A stretch of DNA of 64,000 bases from Allomyces arbusculus (Eukaryota; Blastocladiomycota; Blastocladiomycetes; Blastocladiales; Blastocladiaceae), in assembly GCA_027604705.1 (NCBI GenBank), contig JADHYV010000003.1, positions 558,001 through 622,000 of the forward strand. Direction: 5' to 3'. The notes under the pieces are model-generated. The model did no database searches. It saw only the letters and a list, made by a program, of their open reading frames with translations, and was not told the origin of the DNA. The position numbers and the translations under genes were made by a program. Below are positions 47,715-58,327 of this stretch, piece after piece. Within the stretch, counting starts at the first letter, position 1. The number at the start of each line of letters is the position of its first letter.

Positions 47715-49294
47715 GGCGGCTGCGAGCGCAAGTACGAGGAAAGGGACCAAACGACAAGCGACGCAAAGTTATCACAATGGCGGGTACAGCGAGCGAGAAA
47801 ATCACTTCAACGAGCGTGTCCGATCGGGCAAGGGTGCGATCTGCAAGTTGGAAGGCACGAGCTGCGCGCGGGTAGAAAGGCAAATTGCCGGCTTGCTTGG
47901 CGTAGATGCGGAGATGCGAGAGCGGGGCGTGTATTGCAGCAACTTGACAGGGACTCTGTTGCTCCTGCCGTTGGGTGCCCTGTGTCCGTGCTGAGAACGT
48001 CCAGGCCAGACCGACGCGGCAAAGCTTGGTCGTGCTTGAGCGGAATGCAGCGTGTTGTAGTCAGTGGCGACGCGGCGCGGGCGCGTCGTGATGGTGGACG
48101 TCTATGGGCATCATGGCAGAAGCGGAGGCAACACGCGCCGAGCGGCAGAAACAGCCGTCAACGACGAGAGCGAGGCATTGATTTGGCGTGATATACGCGG
48201 TCACGCCACGATGCGACTGATTTGGCATCTGAATTTGACCAATGTGTTTGCCGGCCCTCTCTCTGTTGGCAGCCATTCGTGACTTCCGATAGGTTGGCTT
48301 GCAATGCAAGACTAGCAAGATCGTCGACTGATGTGTCTTTCCAATTCTTTGAGCCGCACCACCACGCCGTGCGAGCCCAGGAATGCCAGATTGGGTTTCT
48401 CACAACAGCCATTAACGGCTCCTTTATGCACAGCGGATACCCCGGCCCGGTGACCAGCGTCATAGTGCCGCCTGTCGCGGTCCCCGGCGATCTGCTGACG
48501 CTCAGCTGCAAGTCGAGGCGGGCGTACGTGTCGGTGTAACACCACGTCCATATGGAATTGGCATTCAAGTTCATGTTGGGGCTCACAGCAAGTCCTCACT
48601 TGTTGACGTCACGCTGCAAACGAACCGCCAGAACTGCGACGATCTCCAGGCGCCAACTGGCAAAAGCAGGACGGCTAGGACCAAAACTCGGACAAGCAAG
48701 AACACACCAGCTAGGAGCGTAAAGGTCAGACTGGCCGGGTACACGGCAACGGCTAACACGGACCAGAACGTGGCCGAGCTGGGTGCAAACAAACGGCCCC
48801 TTTTCTAGAGTTGAGAATCTTCACGGTTGGGGATGACACTATATTTCTCGCTTGACCTTGCTGCTGTTGCTGCCGTGTGTGTGCGATGTGAGGTGTCAGA
48901 GCAGTGACGTGGAGCACGAAGTATTGCCTTGCGGAGGCCTGCACACGCATCTTTAGTCAATCAATACTTCTATCACTCCTGGCGATCAGACGACCAACAC
49001 CAGCATTTCAATAATTTTTGGTTGGTGCACCAAAAGTGCTGGGCATCAAAAGATCTCATCCTTCTTTCCAGTATGGGTACATTGTTCTGTAAATGTTTTC
49101 GCGCTCTTCGGACGCGTCCGGGTGCTGGGCAGAGGTCACGAACAGTGCGAACAGCCGAAAAAAGAAGGCGGCAGAAACACACAAACTGGCTGCTCATCTC
49201 ACAAGTCACCGCAGAAACATCAAGCACCACGCCGCCCGAGCAGCCGGCTGTGCTCTACTTCCACGATATCGTCGACTCCGCGTTTCCCAACTCC
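47715..49294. other. Interval upstream of the GH20 gene
   Basis: It holds leader sequences of the flanking genes and short frames only. One minus-strand frame (48574-48158) has some coding character. An in-phase frame from 48929 runs into the GH20 gene and includes an ATG at 49073 that could be an alternative start. Confidence 0.45.
48158..48574 (-). CDS. Orphan ORF of doubtful status
   Basis: The ATG at 48574 (MNLNANSIWTWCYTDTYARL) begins a 138-codon frame rich in Trp and Ser/Thr that reads like a piece of a secreted beta-rich protein (DLQLSVSRSPGTATGGTMTL). A hydrophobic, signal-like frame lies just upstream (48792-48583) but has no ATG and no good splice to it. It may be a decayed gene or chance. 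Confidence 0.2.
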   Translation of the reverse strand: MNLNANSIWTWCYTDTYARLDLQLSVSRSPGTATGGTMTLVTGPGYPLCIKEPLMAVVRNPIWHSWARTAWWCGSKNWKDTSVDDLASLALQANLSEVTNGCQQREGRQTHWSNSDAKSVASWRDRVYHAKSMPRSRR

Positions 49295-51358
49295 ATGCAA
49301 TCCACTCACAGAGACGGCGACACGTCGAAGACGGCGCTCCGTGACTTGGTGCAGTCCATTGACGTGAACAAGGACCCGTCGTGGATCAAGCGTCATTTCG
49401 CCATTCCCGCGACCGTCATGTATGGCCTCGCCGCCTACGCTGTAGCCGTAACGGCCGTCGCCATTTGGGCCATTTCTGCCGGCAACTTATTTGGCCACGC
49501 ATCAACCAGTCTCGACGCTCCCATTCCGACCAATGATGGGGCCCAGGCTCCCGGCCCACCCACGACACGTTCAACTGGCATCGATGGCGTTGACAATTTA
49601 GCCATTTGGCCGCGTCCGCGTATTCTGACTGCGCCCGCCGATACGACGCGCAACGCCAAAGTGCCGCTACCAGTCAAAATCATTTTTGACGTGGCTGGCT
49701 CCGACGCAACCGCGGTGCTTCTGCCTGCTATTGACCGCGCCAAGCGCGCCATGTTCCCGTGCTCGAACCCCGAATCGTTTGTTTCCGAGGCTCAGGGCGA
49801 TTCCACGACGCCAACTACGACCAACGACGCTGGCACGACGATTCGCATCGTCGTTCGGTCGCCGGATACCAGCCTGACAGTCGCCACGAGCGAAAAGTAC
49901 TCGATTGACATTAGCGCCATTGACAATCACGCTGTTGGCGTGACTCTTGCAGCTTCGACCGTGTATGGCGCGCTGCGCGGTCTCGAGACGCTCGCGCAGG
50001 TCGTACAACCGATTGACGCCAGCGCTCTCGACGTGACCGTTTCAGCGCGGCCTTTTGGTGACAGCAACGGCGCCATTACTCTCGACATGTGCGGCGGTGG
50101 TTACGTTTTGCAGGCCGCGCCGCTTTCGATTGTTGATTGGCCGCGGTTCCAGCATCGCGGGTTCTTGCTCGATACGGCGCGCCATTTTTACCCGGTCCCC
50201 GTGCTCTTGAAGCTGCTCGATGGCATGGCCGCGACCAAGCTCAACGTGTTCCATTTTCACTTGATTGATTCGCAAGCGTTCCCCGTGGCGCTGGCCAACA
50301 TGCCGAGTCTCGCTGCGAAGGGTGCACTGTCGCCTGCCGAAACTTACTCGGAGACGGATATTCTCAAGGTGGTAGAGTACGCCAAGCTGCGCGGTATTCG
50401 TGTGATCCCGGAATGGGACGTGCCGGGTCACACGTACGCGCTGTCGCGCGCGTTCCCTGAGATTGAAACATGCCCCAACGCTGCACCGTTCTGGCAGTGG
50501 GGTGCGAGCCCTCCGACGGGCCAGCTCGACCCGACCAACGACAAGACGTACGAGGTGCTTGACGCGATCATTGACCGGTCGGCCAAGCTGTTCCCGGACG
50601 CCTACGCACACATTGGCCACGACGAGATTAATGCCAAGTGCTGGTCGCAACTCGCAGCGCCCAACGCGGCCAAGGGTGATATCGCGGCCCTGGTCCGGCA
50701 TTTCCACGACCGGTTGCGCCCATCGCTGCAGTCGCACTGGCACGACCGCAAGGTCGTTGTGTGGGAAGAGCCCTTTGCCGAGCTGAAGATCCGCGAACAC
50801 GACTCGATTTTCCATGCAGTGCAGGTCTGGACCGCGTCCAAGCCGGACCTTGTCCGCGACCTGACGCTTGCGGGCAAGCAGGTCATCCAGTCGCCCGCTT
50901 CGGCGTGGTACCTTGACTGCGGCCACGGCGCGTGGGTGACGAATGGCGGGCTCAATGGCGTTTCGACCAACTCGTGGTGCCCTTATCGCCCCTGGTTTGT
51001 CATGTACGACTACGAGCCGACGCTCGACAACTGGCACGACGCGGAACCCGGCTGGGACGCGACCGTGCGCGTGCCCGATGCGGGTGTTCTCGGCGGTGAA
51101 GCGTGTTTGTGGAGCGAGCAAGTGGATGCGAGCAATGTCGAGACGCGCGCGTTCCCGCGGCTTCTCGCGGTCGCTGAGCGGTTGTGGGCGCACCCGGGCA
51201 TAGACGCGGGCACCAATGTCGGGTCGGCGATTGAGCAGCGTGACCGAGTCGCACAGCGACTGCATGTTGCGCGCCGCGCGCTGCTGCTGCGCCGCGGGAT
51301 CCGCGCTGAGCCTGTGCAGCCTGGGTGGTGTGAGGAGCGCGTTGAGTTTTGCCGCTAA
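49295..51358 (+). CDS. Membrane-anchored GH20 beta-N-acetylhexosaminidase
   Basis: Single exon; 687 aa from ATG 49295 (MQSTHRDGDTSKTALRDLVQ); an in-frame ATG at 49073 is possible. A short N-terminal tail precedes one membrane helix (AAYAVAVTAVAIWAISAG, residues 49-66), so this is a type II membrane protein rather than a soluble secreted enzyme. A GH20b-like N-terminal domain leads into the (beta/alpha)8 barrel: FQHRGFLLDTARHFYPV, KLNVFHFHLIDSQAFP, IPEWDVPGHTYAL and the catalytic Asp-Glu in HIGHDEINAKCW. Late Trp/Tyr motifs (GGEACLWSEQVD) bind the sugar. GH20 enzymes release terminal GlcNAc/GalNAc from chitin fragments or glycans by substrate-assisted catalysis. Confidence 0.93.
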   Translation: MQSTHRDGDTSKTALRDLVQSIDVNKDPSWIKRHFAIPATVMYGLAAYAVAVTAVAIWAISAGNLFGHASTSLDAPIPTNDGAQAPGPPTTRSTGIDGVDNLAIWPRPRILTAPADTTRNAKVPLPVKIIFDVAGSDATAVLLPAIDRAKRAMFPCSNPESFVSEAQGDSTTPTTTNDAGTTIRIVVRSPDTSLTVATSEKYSIDISAIDNHAVGVTLAASTVYGALRGLETLAQVVQPIDASALDVTVSARPFGDSNGAITLDMCGGGYVLQAAPLSIVDWPRFQHRGFLLDTARHFYPVPVLLKLLDGMAATKLNVFHFHLIDSQAFPVALANMPSLAAKGALSPAETYSETDILKVVEYAKLRGIRVIPEWDVPGHTYALSRAFPEIETCPNAAPFWQWGASPPTGQLDPTNDKTYEVLDAIIDRSAKLFPDAYAHIGHDEINAKCWSQLAAPNAAKGDIAALVRHFHDRLRPSLQSHWHDRKVVVWEEPFAELKIREHDSIFHAVQVWTASKPDLVRDLTLAGKQVIQSPASAWYLDCGHGAWVTNGGLNGVSTNSWCPYRPWFVMYDYEPTLDNWHDAEPGWDATVRVPDAGVLGGEACLWSEQVDASNVETRAFPRLLAVAERLWAHPGIDAGTNVGSAIEQRDRVAQRLHVARRALLLRRGIRAEPVQPGWCEERVEFCR

Positions 51359-52293
51359 TTTGATGGCGGGTCTGAACGGATTCTCGCGCTGGGCGGATCG
51401 TGCTCTTGTTGCTTGTTTGTATCAAATGCAGCTTTGTCGGATGGTTGTTGTGTTGGCATGCGCTGGTTGGGATCGGTCTGCTCATGAATCAACCTGTTCC
51501 GTGGAAGCCATAGAAATGAAGCACACATCAACAAAGAGCAAACTTTGTGAAGTTCAAAACTCGTCGGTACAGCACAATTCGTGTTACAACAGAAAACAAA
51601 GAATTCGTATCGCGATCCACAATCATGGTGCGTTTGCCCTCTCTTTTTTCACAAAACTCGCCCAGCCCGCACGGCCACGCGCGTTGGACCCAGCGCCGCC
51701 ATCGAGCATCTGATCCACAAGCCGATGATTGACATCGACATCAAGACTCTTGTCGACATCATTAACTTTCACCGGAAATGGCACTTCGAATGCCTTGATC
51801 GTCATATGCATCACCGCCTTCGGGCCCTTGATTGCGAAATCACCTCGCACAACGTACACGGTTGCTGGTTCCGTTGAAAGCCGCAGTCGATGAAGCACCG
51901 CCAAAGATGACGTCCCTCGGTTTCATGGTAGCAAGCAGTTTGGGATCAGAGTGATTATCGTTCAGACGGCACGCGGATTCATGAAGTGCGGAATGCGGGA
52001 GGTATTCAAGCAGCACTGGGGACACTGATGCCCCCCTGAACAGACTGAACAGACTGGAGGAGCAAAGTTATTGCCGTTTCATTCTCTGGCCTGGCATGCG
52101 TTTGTTGTGGGTACAGAAAACAAATCTATTGTTGATGCTGCTTTGTTTCCGGCCACCTTTTTGCTCTGTGCACATTTCGGACATCAGCACAATAAAACTT
52201 ACCAGCATCGCTTGCTTGATCGAGACCTTCAACCACTGTCGAGCCATTTGCGTCCAACTACCAGCAAAACGATCCAACGAGGAACACCTGACC
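51359..52293. other. Spacer downstream of the GH20 gene
   Basis: This stretch is AT-richer and has no gene with recognisable features. A minus-strand frame at 51904-51623 has some coding character. The last part is the leader of the next gene. Confidence 0.45.
51623..51904 (-). other. Coding-like orphan frame
   Basis: The frame lacks an ATG at its start and reads VYVVRGDFAIKGPKAV and KAFEVPFPVKVNDVDKSLDV, an alternating strand pattern reminiscent of WHy/LEA2 domains such as that in the gene at 44668. It may be a remnant or an internal exon whose partners I cannot find. Confidence 0.2.
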
Positions 52294-54199
52294 ATGGCTT
52301 TACCGCCTTCCCCATTCTCGCCACGACTTATTATCGAGACCCCGCGCGTCAACCGCATTCTGCGCCCGCTCAAGGGCAAGCTCGCGTACTACGACCGAAC
52401 TGTCCGTGCGACGCCGTCAGCGTTGCATTCCGACACCCAGTTCTCGCAATTACCATTACGAGCGTCATCCAGTACCAGCGGCAGCAGTTTCGTTCAGCCA
52501 CGGCCGTTCACCTTGCGACGCCGTCGTCGGCAGCCGGGCCAACTTGATGTTTCCTCGGCAAGCGAGATTGCTGATAATCCGTTACGGAGCCCCACAATTG
52601 CCATTCACGACGGGTTCCGCGACGTCCTGGCGCGCACGTCAGCTGTGGGGCCGTCAACGGACCGCTCGAATTCCAGCAGGCCGGCTGGGGCTGGCAGCGA
52701 CCAGCCCCTCGCGCTCAAGCAGCTCGCGGCATATGCTCTTGGACGCGAGCTGGCCTTCCAGCGAAAAACCGGTCAAAGCGCTTCTGGAAGTGATTGCTCT
52801 GACATCGATGAAGCGCCCCATCACGAAGAACGTGTGGGAGACATTTGCAGATCGATCCCGGCTCATTTACGACGGTACGAGCAACAGATCTCCTTCATTT
52901 CTCATCTCAACCAGCTCTCTGTCGCCTACAATGTTACTCACGCTCTGCATGGCTCGCTCCATCTAGATTTGTCCTGCAACAGCATGCAACGGAGCTCTGT
53001 GTCCGCTACGCTCAGTCGCCTGCCGTTCTCGTCGGCCTCTTGCCGGCGACCGTCGAGTTTTCGAGCTCCTTTCAGTTCATGACGCTCGTGCGCGCCATCT
53101 TCTCGCAGCGATTGCAGGCGCAATTGACGCTCTCGCATCTCGAGACTACGTTTACGCTGGCGAATCACTTAGATCTCAAGTTTTCCGTCCTCGACGCCTT
53201 TAGCGACCAGCTCTCCACCGAATACGCTATGCATGACGTTTTCCTGCAATTCGCGTCGCGTCTCGCTGAGCGCGAGGAATTTGACATGGCGCTGCAAATC
53301 GTTGGACATGCGCTCGTTCGTACCTTGGCCCTGGCGCACGGCTTGGCCTCCAATCTTGCCGACTGGGTGCGCAGGTACATTTCGCTGGCTCTCGCGGCCA
53401 TGCGTGTCGTGCCCGAGGTCGGTGCCACGGTTTCGGCCGCTGTAGACACGGCCGCAACCTCGGATTTCGTGTATTGTGTTGCAGTCGTGCATGCAGCGCT
53501 GGCTCCGTCAACCCTACGAACTGATTTGCGCGCGTGCCGGCCTCTGTCATTGCATCTCTTGTTTGATGTGGCGACGCTCGAGCAACTCAAACGCGTCGCT
53601 GAACGGCTGCACCAGCATGGACTCGCGGCGCACGCGGTGCCGATTGCCGAGTATCTGCTCGAAGAGCTTCACGGTACCGCCATGGACGCGTGTGCGCGGT
53701 GGATTGTGGAGATGCAGGAGGAAGTCGAGGATGCGGTCGACATTGTGCCAGGGGCGTCAGCACCAGCAATGGCAACAATATTCACGCAAACGCGTCCTGT
53801 GCACGTTACATCTGACCCGGAATGGTACGCGAAGGTCAATCGAATTGCTTCCCCGTTGGTTCTTTGCTTAACACGCGTTCACGCAACAGGATTTTCGAGC
53901 CCATGATCGGCGACTGGGTTCCATCACCTGCTCGCACCGTCGACCCGAGCCACGGGCTTGCCCGCGCAGATGAGTGTCAGGCACGAGAGGCAGTGACCCG
54001 CGTGCCTCGGCCACTGCGCTCCACCCGGAAACGGGCGCGCTCTTCAATGCCGAGCGCAACGACGCCCCTCCCACCAGCGAAGCGTGCACGTCCGCTTGCC
54101 CGCAAACATTTCGCATCGTCGGTCGCTCAGGCAAGGCAGTCACATGTGGTCGATCCGCTTGCGTGCAGCCTGGTGCCCGACGAGTTTACTCTGCTGTAG
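52294..54199 (+). CDS. Uncharacterised alpha-helical protein
   Basis: Exons 52294-52874, 52967-53824, 53890-54199 (introns 92 and 65 nt); 582 aa. ATG context is CTGACCATGGC. It starts MALPPSPFSPRLIIETPRVN, continues with a basic, Ser-rich disordered region (RRRRRQPG), then a long helical domain of about 290 residues beginning at HATELCVRYAQSPAVLVGLL, with repeats of amphipathic helices (SRLAEREEFDMALQIVGHAL, LLFDVATLEQLKRVAERLHQ). The ending, joined by splicing, is DPEWIFEPMIGDWVPSPART followed by a basic tail (KRARPLARKHFAS). The W-x-FEPMIxxWV motif looks like a conserved ending but I do not recognise the family. A nuclear role would fit the basic tail but is a guess. Confidence 0.68.
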
Positions 54200-54419
54200 C
54201 GTCGCTCGATTTCGCATTTGCGTCACCCTAACTTGATTTTAGTCATTTAATTGAAATCATGTTTGCGGAGTTTGCTTCAATCACACTTCACGGCACGCAT
54301 CTCTTCGTTGCGTCGCTTCGATTGAAGTCAGGGATCGCCCGAGCTTCTCCTGGTCGACCCAATTCATCAGCGGCGCTCTGCAGACATCAACAACTCCCCG
54401 CATTGTTCAAGATCAAGGC

Positions 54420-56021
54420 ATGGGACGACGACGTCTATCTCCGGTCCAACACCGACGGGGAGGTGGTGAAATCTGTGATTCGCGCGGTGCAGCCGACTCC
54501 ATGTCTCAAGCAACGCCCGCGCGTGATCCTGCCTCGTCTGTCCGCCAAGGCACACTTGGAAGTGGTGGACAACGCGCCCTCGACGAAATGAAACCACGAA
54601 TTACGCTCGACACGCTTCCTGTCGAGCTCTGGGCCAAGATTATTGGGCACTTGGCCAGGCAGCTCGAACTCGGCGCGATCGCCCTCGCACAAGAGCCGAC
54701 CAGTCCAGCAAGTCCGGCAGGAACCGCGCGCCGACGATCTGAGCTCGATCTTGCTGCCTCAAGAGCTCTCCTGCCTGCCTTCAACTCGTGCGCGCTGCTT
54801 CGGCACCTCGCCGCGCCGCATCTCGCGACGGCCGTTTTGCGCGACTCACCCGCACTTGTCCCGTTCCTCGGCGAGCATCTGATCGTGGCGTACCAGGAGC
54901 GTAGCGCGCGCCAAACCGCAATCACGATGGCCGCGTTCCACCCCGACTCACTCCCACCGGGTGCGACCGTCCCCGTGCCTTTGCCACCAGCAGTCCCGGC
55001 ATTTCACGGGACAAGCGCGTCTCTCGCCCGTGTCCAGGCGCAGTTCCTGCTCCACCCGATTGCGACTCCGATTCTGGTGGGTCTCGCGCCGCGACTACCG
55101 ACCAAAATTGCCGACTTTCTCGCGCAGCGCACACTGCTGCCCGCCAAGCATACAGCCGAGTTTGAGGCGTGGCACGGGTACACTCCGACCGACGACGAGC
55201 TGGCATTGGAAGCACAGCGCACGGCGTTTTTGCGCGAGTGCGGGCGGCTTGGACGCGCCGTGAGTGCCGCGTGGGTGCAGCACGAGGCGAATGTCTTGAC
55301 GTCGCGCGCGCGACTCGCTCGGGATCTGGATTTGCTCGCGCGTGCGGCCGGGTGGATGCCGTGGTCGGCCAAGGGACGGGATGCAGTTCAGGCGGCGGTT
55401 GCAGCGGCGTTTTCAGGATGGCCTGGGACCAAGGGTGCTGGGTCACGGAAGGGTGGAGGTGGACCTTCGGCTGTGGCACGAAAGGGCGATGACGACGACT
55501 GGTCCGATTCGCGTCGTGCGCGTGGTGGACGACGGGCTCGGCCACTACGTCGGAGCGAGAGCGACGACCAAGAACGATTCCAGATGCGCGATCCCGATAG
55601 CGCCCTCGATGACGGCAACGATCACGAAGCGCCGTTCCGTTCTGCGGTTGCAACCACTGGCACAGTTGTTTGGTCGTTGCATGACCTGATGGCACGCGCG
55701 CCCTCACCCGCGTCGGTGTCGTCGACACCGCCGTCTTCACCTGACCAAGTGCTCCCTGAGCCCATTGACGTGTTGCTCGAGGGCCCCCGCCGATCGAGCG
55801 AGGCCACTGTCACCGACAAGATAGGCCGCATTTTGCGCGCGTTTGTGGCCCTGTCCGTGCCCGACACACCGCGCGCTTTGCGATTCCCGCCAACGATCTC
55901 GTCGTATATGCGCCGGCTCGTGCACGAGCGTGCGCAGAGCATGGGTTTGGCGAGTCAGAGTTACGGGTCGGGGCGAGGCCGGTTTTTGGTCGTGTCGGAC
56001 CGCACGCTTGGTCCGCAATAG
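54420..56021 (+). CDS. R3H-domain protein with N-terminal F-box-like segment
   Basis: Single exon; 533 aa from ATG 54420, or 506 aa from the in-frame ATG at 54501 (MSQATPARDP), which may be the real start. Residues about 60-75 read LDTLPVELWAKIIGHLAR, the pattern that begins F-box domains. The middle is Ala/Leu-rich and helical, then Arg/Asp/Ser-rich and disordered (RRARGGRRARPLRR). The C-terminus has an R3H domain: SSYMRRLVHERAQSMGL then SQSYGSGRGRFLVVSDR, with the R-x3-H core. R3H domains bind single-stranded nucleic acid. An F-box would imply an SCF ubiquitin-ligase link, but that segment is short and the call is tentative. Confidence 0.75.
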   Translation: MGRRRLSPVQHRRGGGEICDSRGAADSMSQATPARDPASSVRQGTLGSGGQRALDEMKPRITLDTLPVELWAKIIGHLARQLELGAIALAQEPTSPASPAGTARRRSELDLAASRALLPAFNSCALLRHLAAPHLATAVLRDSPALVPFLGEHLIVAYQERSARQTAITMAAFHPDSLPPGATVPVPLPPAVPAFHGTSASLARVQAQFLLHPIATPILVGLAPRLPTKIADFLAQRTLLPAKHTAEFEAWHGYTPTDDELALEAQRTAFLRECGRLGRAVSAAWVQHEANVLTSRARLARDLDLLARAAGWMPWSAKGRDAVQAAVAAAFSGWPGTKGAGSRKGGGGPSAVARKGDDDDWSDSRRARGGRRARPLRRSESDDQERFQMRDPDSALDDGNDHEAPFRSAVATTGTVVWSLHDLMARAPSPASVSSTPPSSPDQVLPEPIDVLLEGPRRSSEATVTDKIGRILRAFVALSVPDTPRALRFPPTISSYMRRLVHERAQSMGLASQSYGSGRGRFLVVSDRTLGPQ

Positions 56022-56346
56022 GAAATCAGAGTGTTTTTTGCTTTACCTTGCTCAAAAGCACTTCGCGTGACCGCGTTCATCAGAAGACTACATCGGTTTA
56101 CTGGTACCATGCTCGCACACAATCGACCAGCGCCTCGAGTGTTCTCCACCGAATAGACCGAGAACGCTGCACAACTGGTCGCATACGATTTGTAACAATT
56201 CGACCAGCTTGGTTTGGATCAGCAACCTCACGCCGCCGCCCCCAACGCTGCAACCTTCGGGACTCGACAGCTGCCTGGCTCCATCCTCGAGCTGTCTACT
56301 GCATCCGGCCCATTACGACGGGCTTCCATCGCCCTTACTTGTCGCC
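56022..56346. other. Short spacer before the IQ-protein gene
   Basis: A 325-nt spacer that holds the 3' flank of the R3H gene and the promoter or leader of the next. No feature was recognised. Confidence 0.5.
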
Positions 56347-58327
56347 ATGAATACCAGCATTTATGCCCCGGAAATCCGCGCCCTCGGCGCCGGTTTTGAT
56401 CCCAAGAAGCTGCTTCGCTTTGCACATTTCCCGCTCGACAGATTCGAGCAACTTGTCAGGCGCTCGCCCGAGGTGCGCAAAGTACGGCCTGTCGACCCAC
56501 CAGTTTTTCCCGCCATACGAATCCTGATCCCACGTCTGCATTTCAGGCCGCACTGTATGGCGAGCCGCTCCCGTTCCCGGCCGAGGACCAGGACCTCGAT
56601 TCGTCGCAGCTTTTGAGATCCAAGACGGTCCAGCAACAGCTGCGACGACTCGCGGCGGCCCTAACGCTGCAAACCGCGTGGCGCACGCACCGGACTCGAC
56701 TCAAATACACGTACGTGCGGTTCGGCACTGTGAGTCTCGTCACGCTCGCACAAGCGTCATCGGACCATGGCGGATCCGTCGCATCGTCGGGTCACACATC
56801 CGTCGCTGCGTCGCGCCCCGGATCCGCGCCCCTCTCCCGTCCACTATCCCAGCCCGACGTCGCGCGCGACCATGCAACCGCCGCGGCCACCTTACTGCGT
56901 CGCCGACTCCACTGGGCGTTTGGTCGCCCACTGCCAGACCTGGCGCACGAGCTCGCAGTCCAGGAACGCATGATCGCGCAATACCGCGAGTACGCGCTGC
57001 ATATTGAGCTTCTCGGGTGGATCCCGCCGTACTACGACGAATTTTGCGCAATGAAACTGCAGGCGACGTGGAAAATGTACCGCGCGAAACGCGCACTGCG
57101 TCGCACGCTCGAAGCCAAGCGCGCGGGGCACGGGATCAATTATCTCGCACAAGAGCAGGAGCGGTTAAACGTGCTCGCGCTGCGCCAGAACCAGGATCTC
57201 GCGGCGATGCGGATTCAGAGGCGGTGGCGGCAGTTTTGGGTGCGTCGTGGCTGTGTGGTTTTGACTTCGTTTACTCTGTTGCTAATGCCGCTCTCGATTG
57301 CGACCCTGTAGTCGAAGAAAGTCTACCAGTACCTGCGCGGCCTCATCCGCACCCGCGAGCAGGCGGACCCGCGGTCGATTCTCAAGTTTATCAACCCAAA
57401 GGAGTCGCATCTCATGGACTCGGCGGCGGGCGTGCACGTCCGGTTCCGCCTTGGCGGGGTACGCTCGATTCCCCTGACGGGCTGTTTTGCTGCGACCAAA
57501 CTCACGAAGCTCGGCAGTGTAGACGTCGTTCCCGCCCACGATTTACTACAAGATTTACGTGAACCACGCGACGATTGATCTCGGCGCGTTTGCGCCGCGC
57601 AATTACGCGAACCCGCTTGACACGCAGAAGAGTACGTGATCACTGTCCCCCAGAACCACTCATCACTCGGATTTTCACCGTCTCTTGATGCAGAAACGTG
57701 GTACAAGCGCTTCGAGAATAATGGCTGGCGACCCATCATCCAGTCGGTCAATGTACGCTCCCTCCTCGACCACGTTCTGTCCAACCAATTGCACGCTGAC
57801 CCTCCTCATGTCCCATTCTCTAGCCGTTCGAGCTTCTGCAAGACCCCGTCTACGTGCAATCGTCGTACAAGCGCATCGAGTACCCACCACTTCCGTCCGT
57901 GCGCCGCACCGACGTCGAGCGCAAACGCAAGCGCAAGAAAGTCGAGTGGATGCGCAAAATGTACGGCATCGCCGGCCCTTCGCCACCCCCACCGGCCCCC
58001 GACGACGACGATGCCGATCCCTTGCCGGACATTGACGACGACATGCTGCAGTGGAGCGCCGCGCTCGATTTTGACCAGTATGCGCGCGACTGGTACGGGC
58101 TCGCAACGACTACGACCGACCATGAGCGGCGCGCGGCGATTGCGGCTCTCCGCGCGATTGGGGGTGGCGATGCGGACCAGACCGAGGACAGCGAGGAAGG
58201 CATGGTGCCGCGGCCGGCAGAGGTCATGGAGGGACCAGGGTCGACTTTGTCGAGCCGCGTGTCATCGGCGCGCAGTCGCGGGTCGGTGCAAGATGTGCGG
58301 TCGCTGTTTCTGTCCAACTTTACTTGA
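56347..58327 (+). CDS. IQ-motif protein resembling animal MFI/C11orf65
   Basis: Six exons: 56347-56481, 56547-57239, 57312-57458, 57523-57631, 57694-57752, 57824-58327; 548 aa. It starts MNTSIYAPEIRALGAGFDPK. IQ-like calmodulin-binding helices are LAAALTLQTAWRTHRTRLKY, AMKLQATWKMYRAKRALRR and LAAMRIQRRWRQFW. Downstream the splices rebuild VRFRLGGTSFPPTIYYKIYV, LGAFAPRNYAN and TWYKRFENNGWRPI, strings I associate with the MFI/C11orf65 group. A basic segment (RKRKRKKVEWMRKMYG) and an acidic tail end it. Relatives occur mostly in lineages with flagella, which would fit a zoosporic organism, but the function is not established here. Five introns of 62-72 nt all close in phase. Confidence 0.78.

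Noticed and set aside
50042-51265. 407-codon minus-strand frame opposite the GH20 gene
   Set aside because: The + strand carries full catalytic motifs; the antisense frame has none and begins without a good start.
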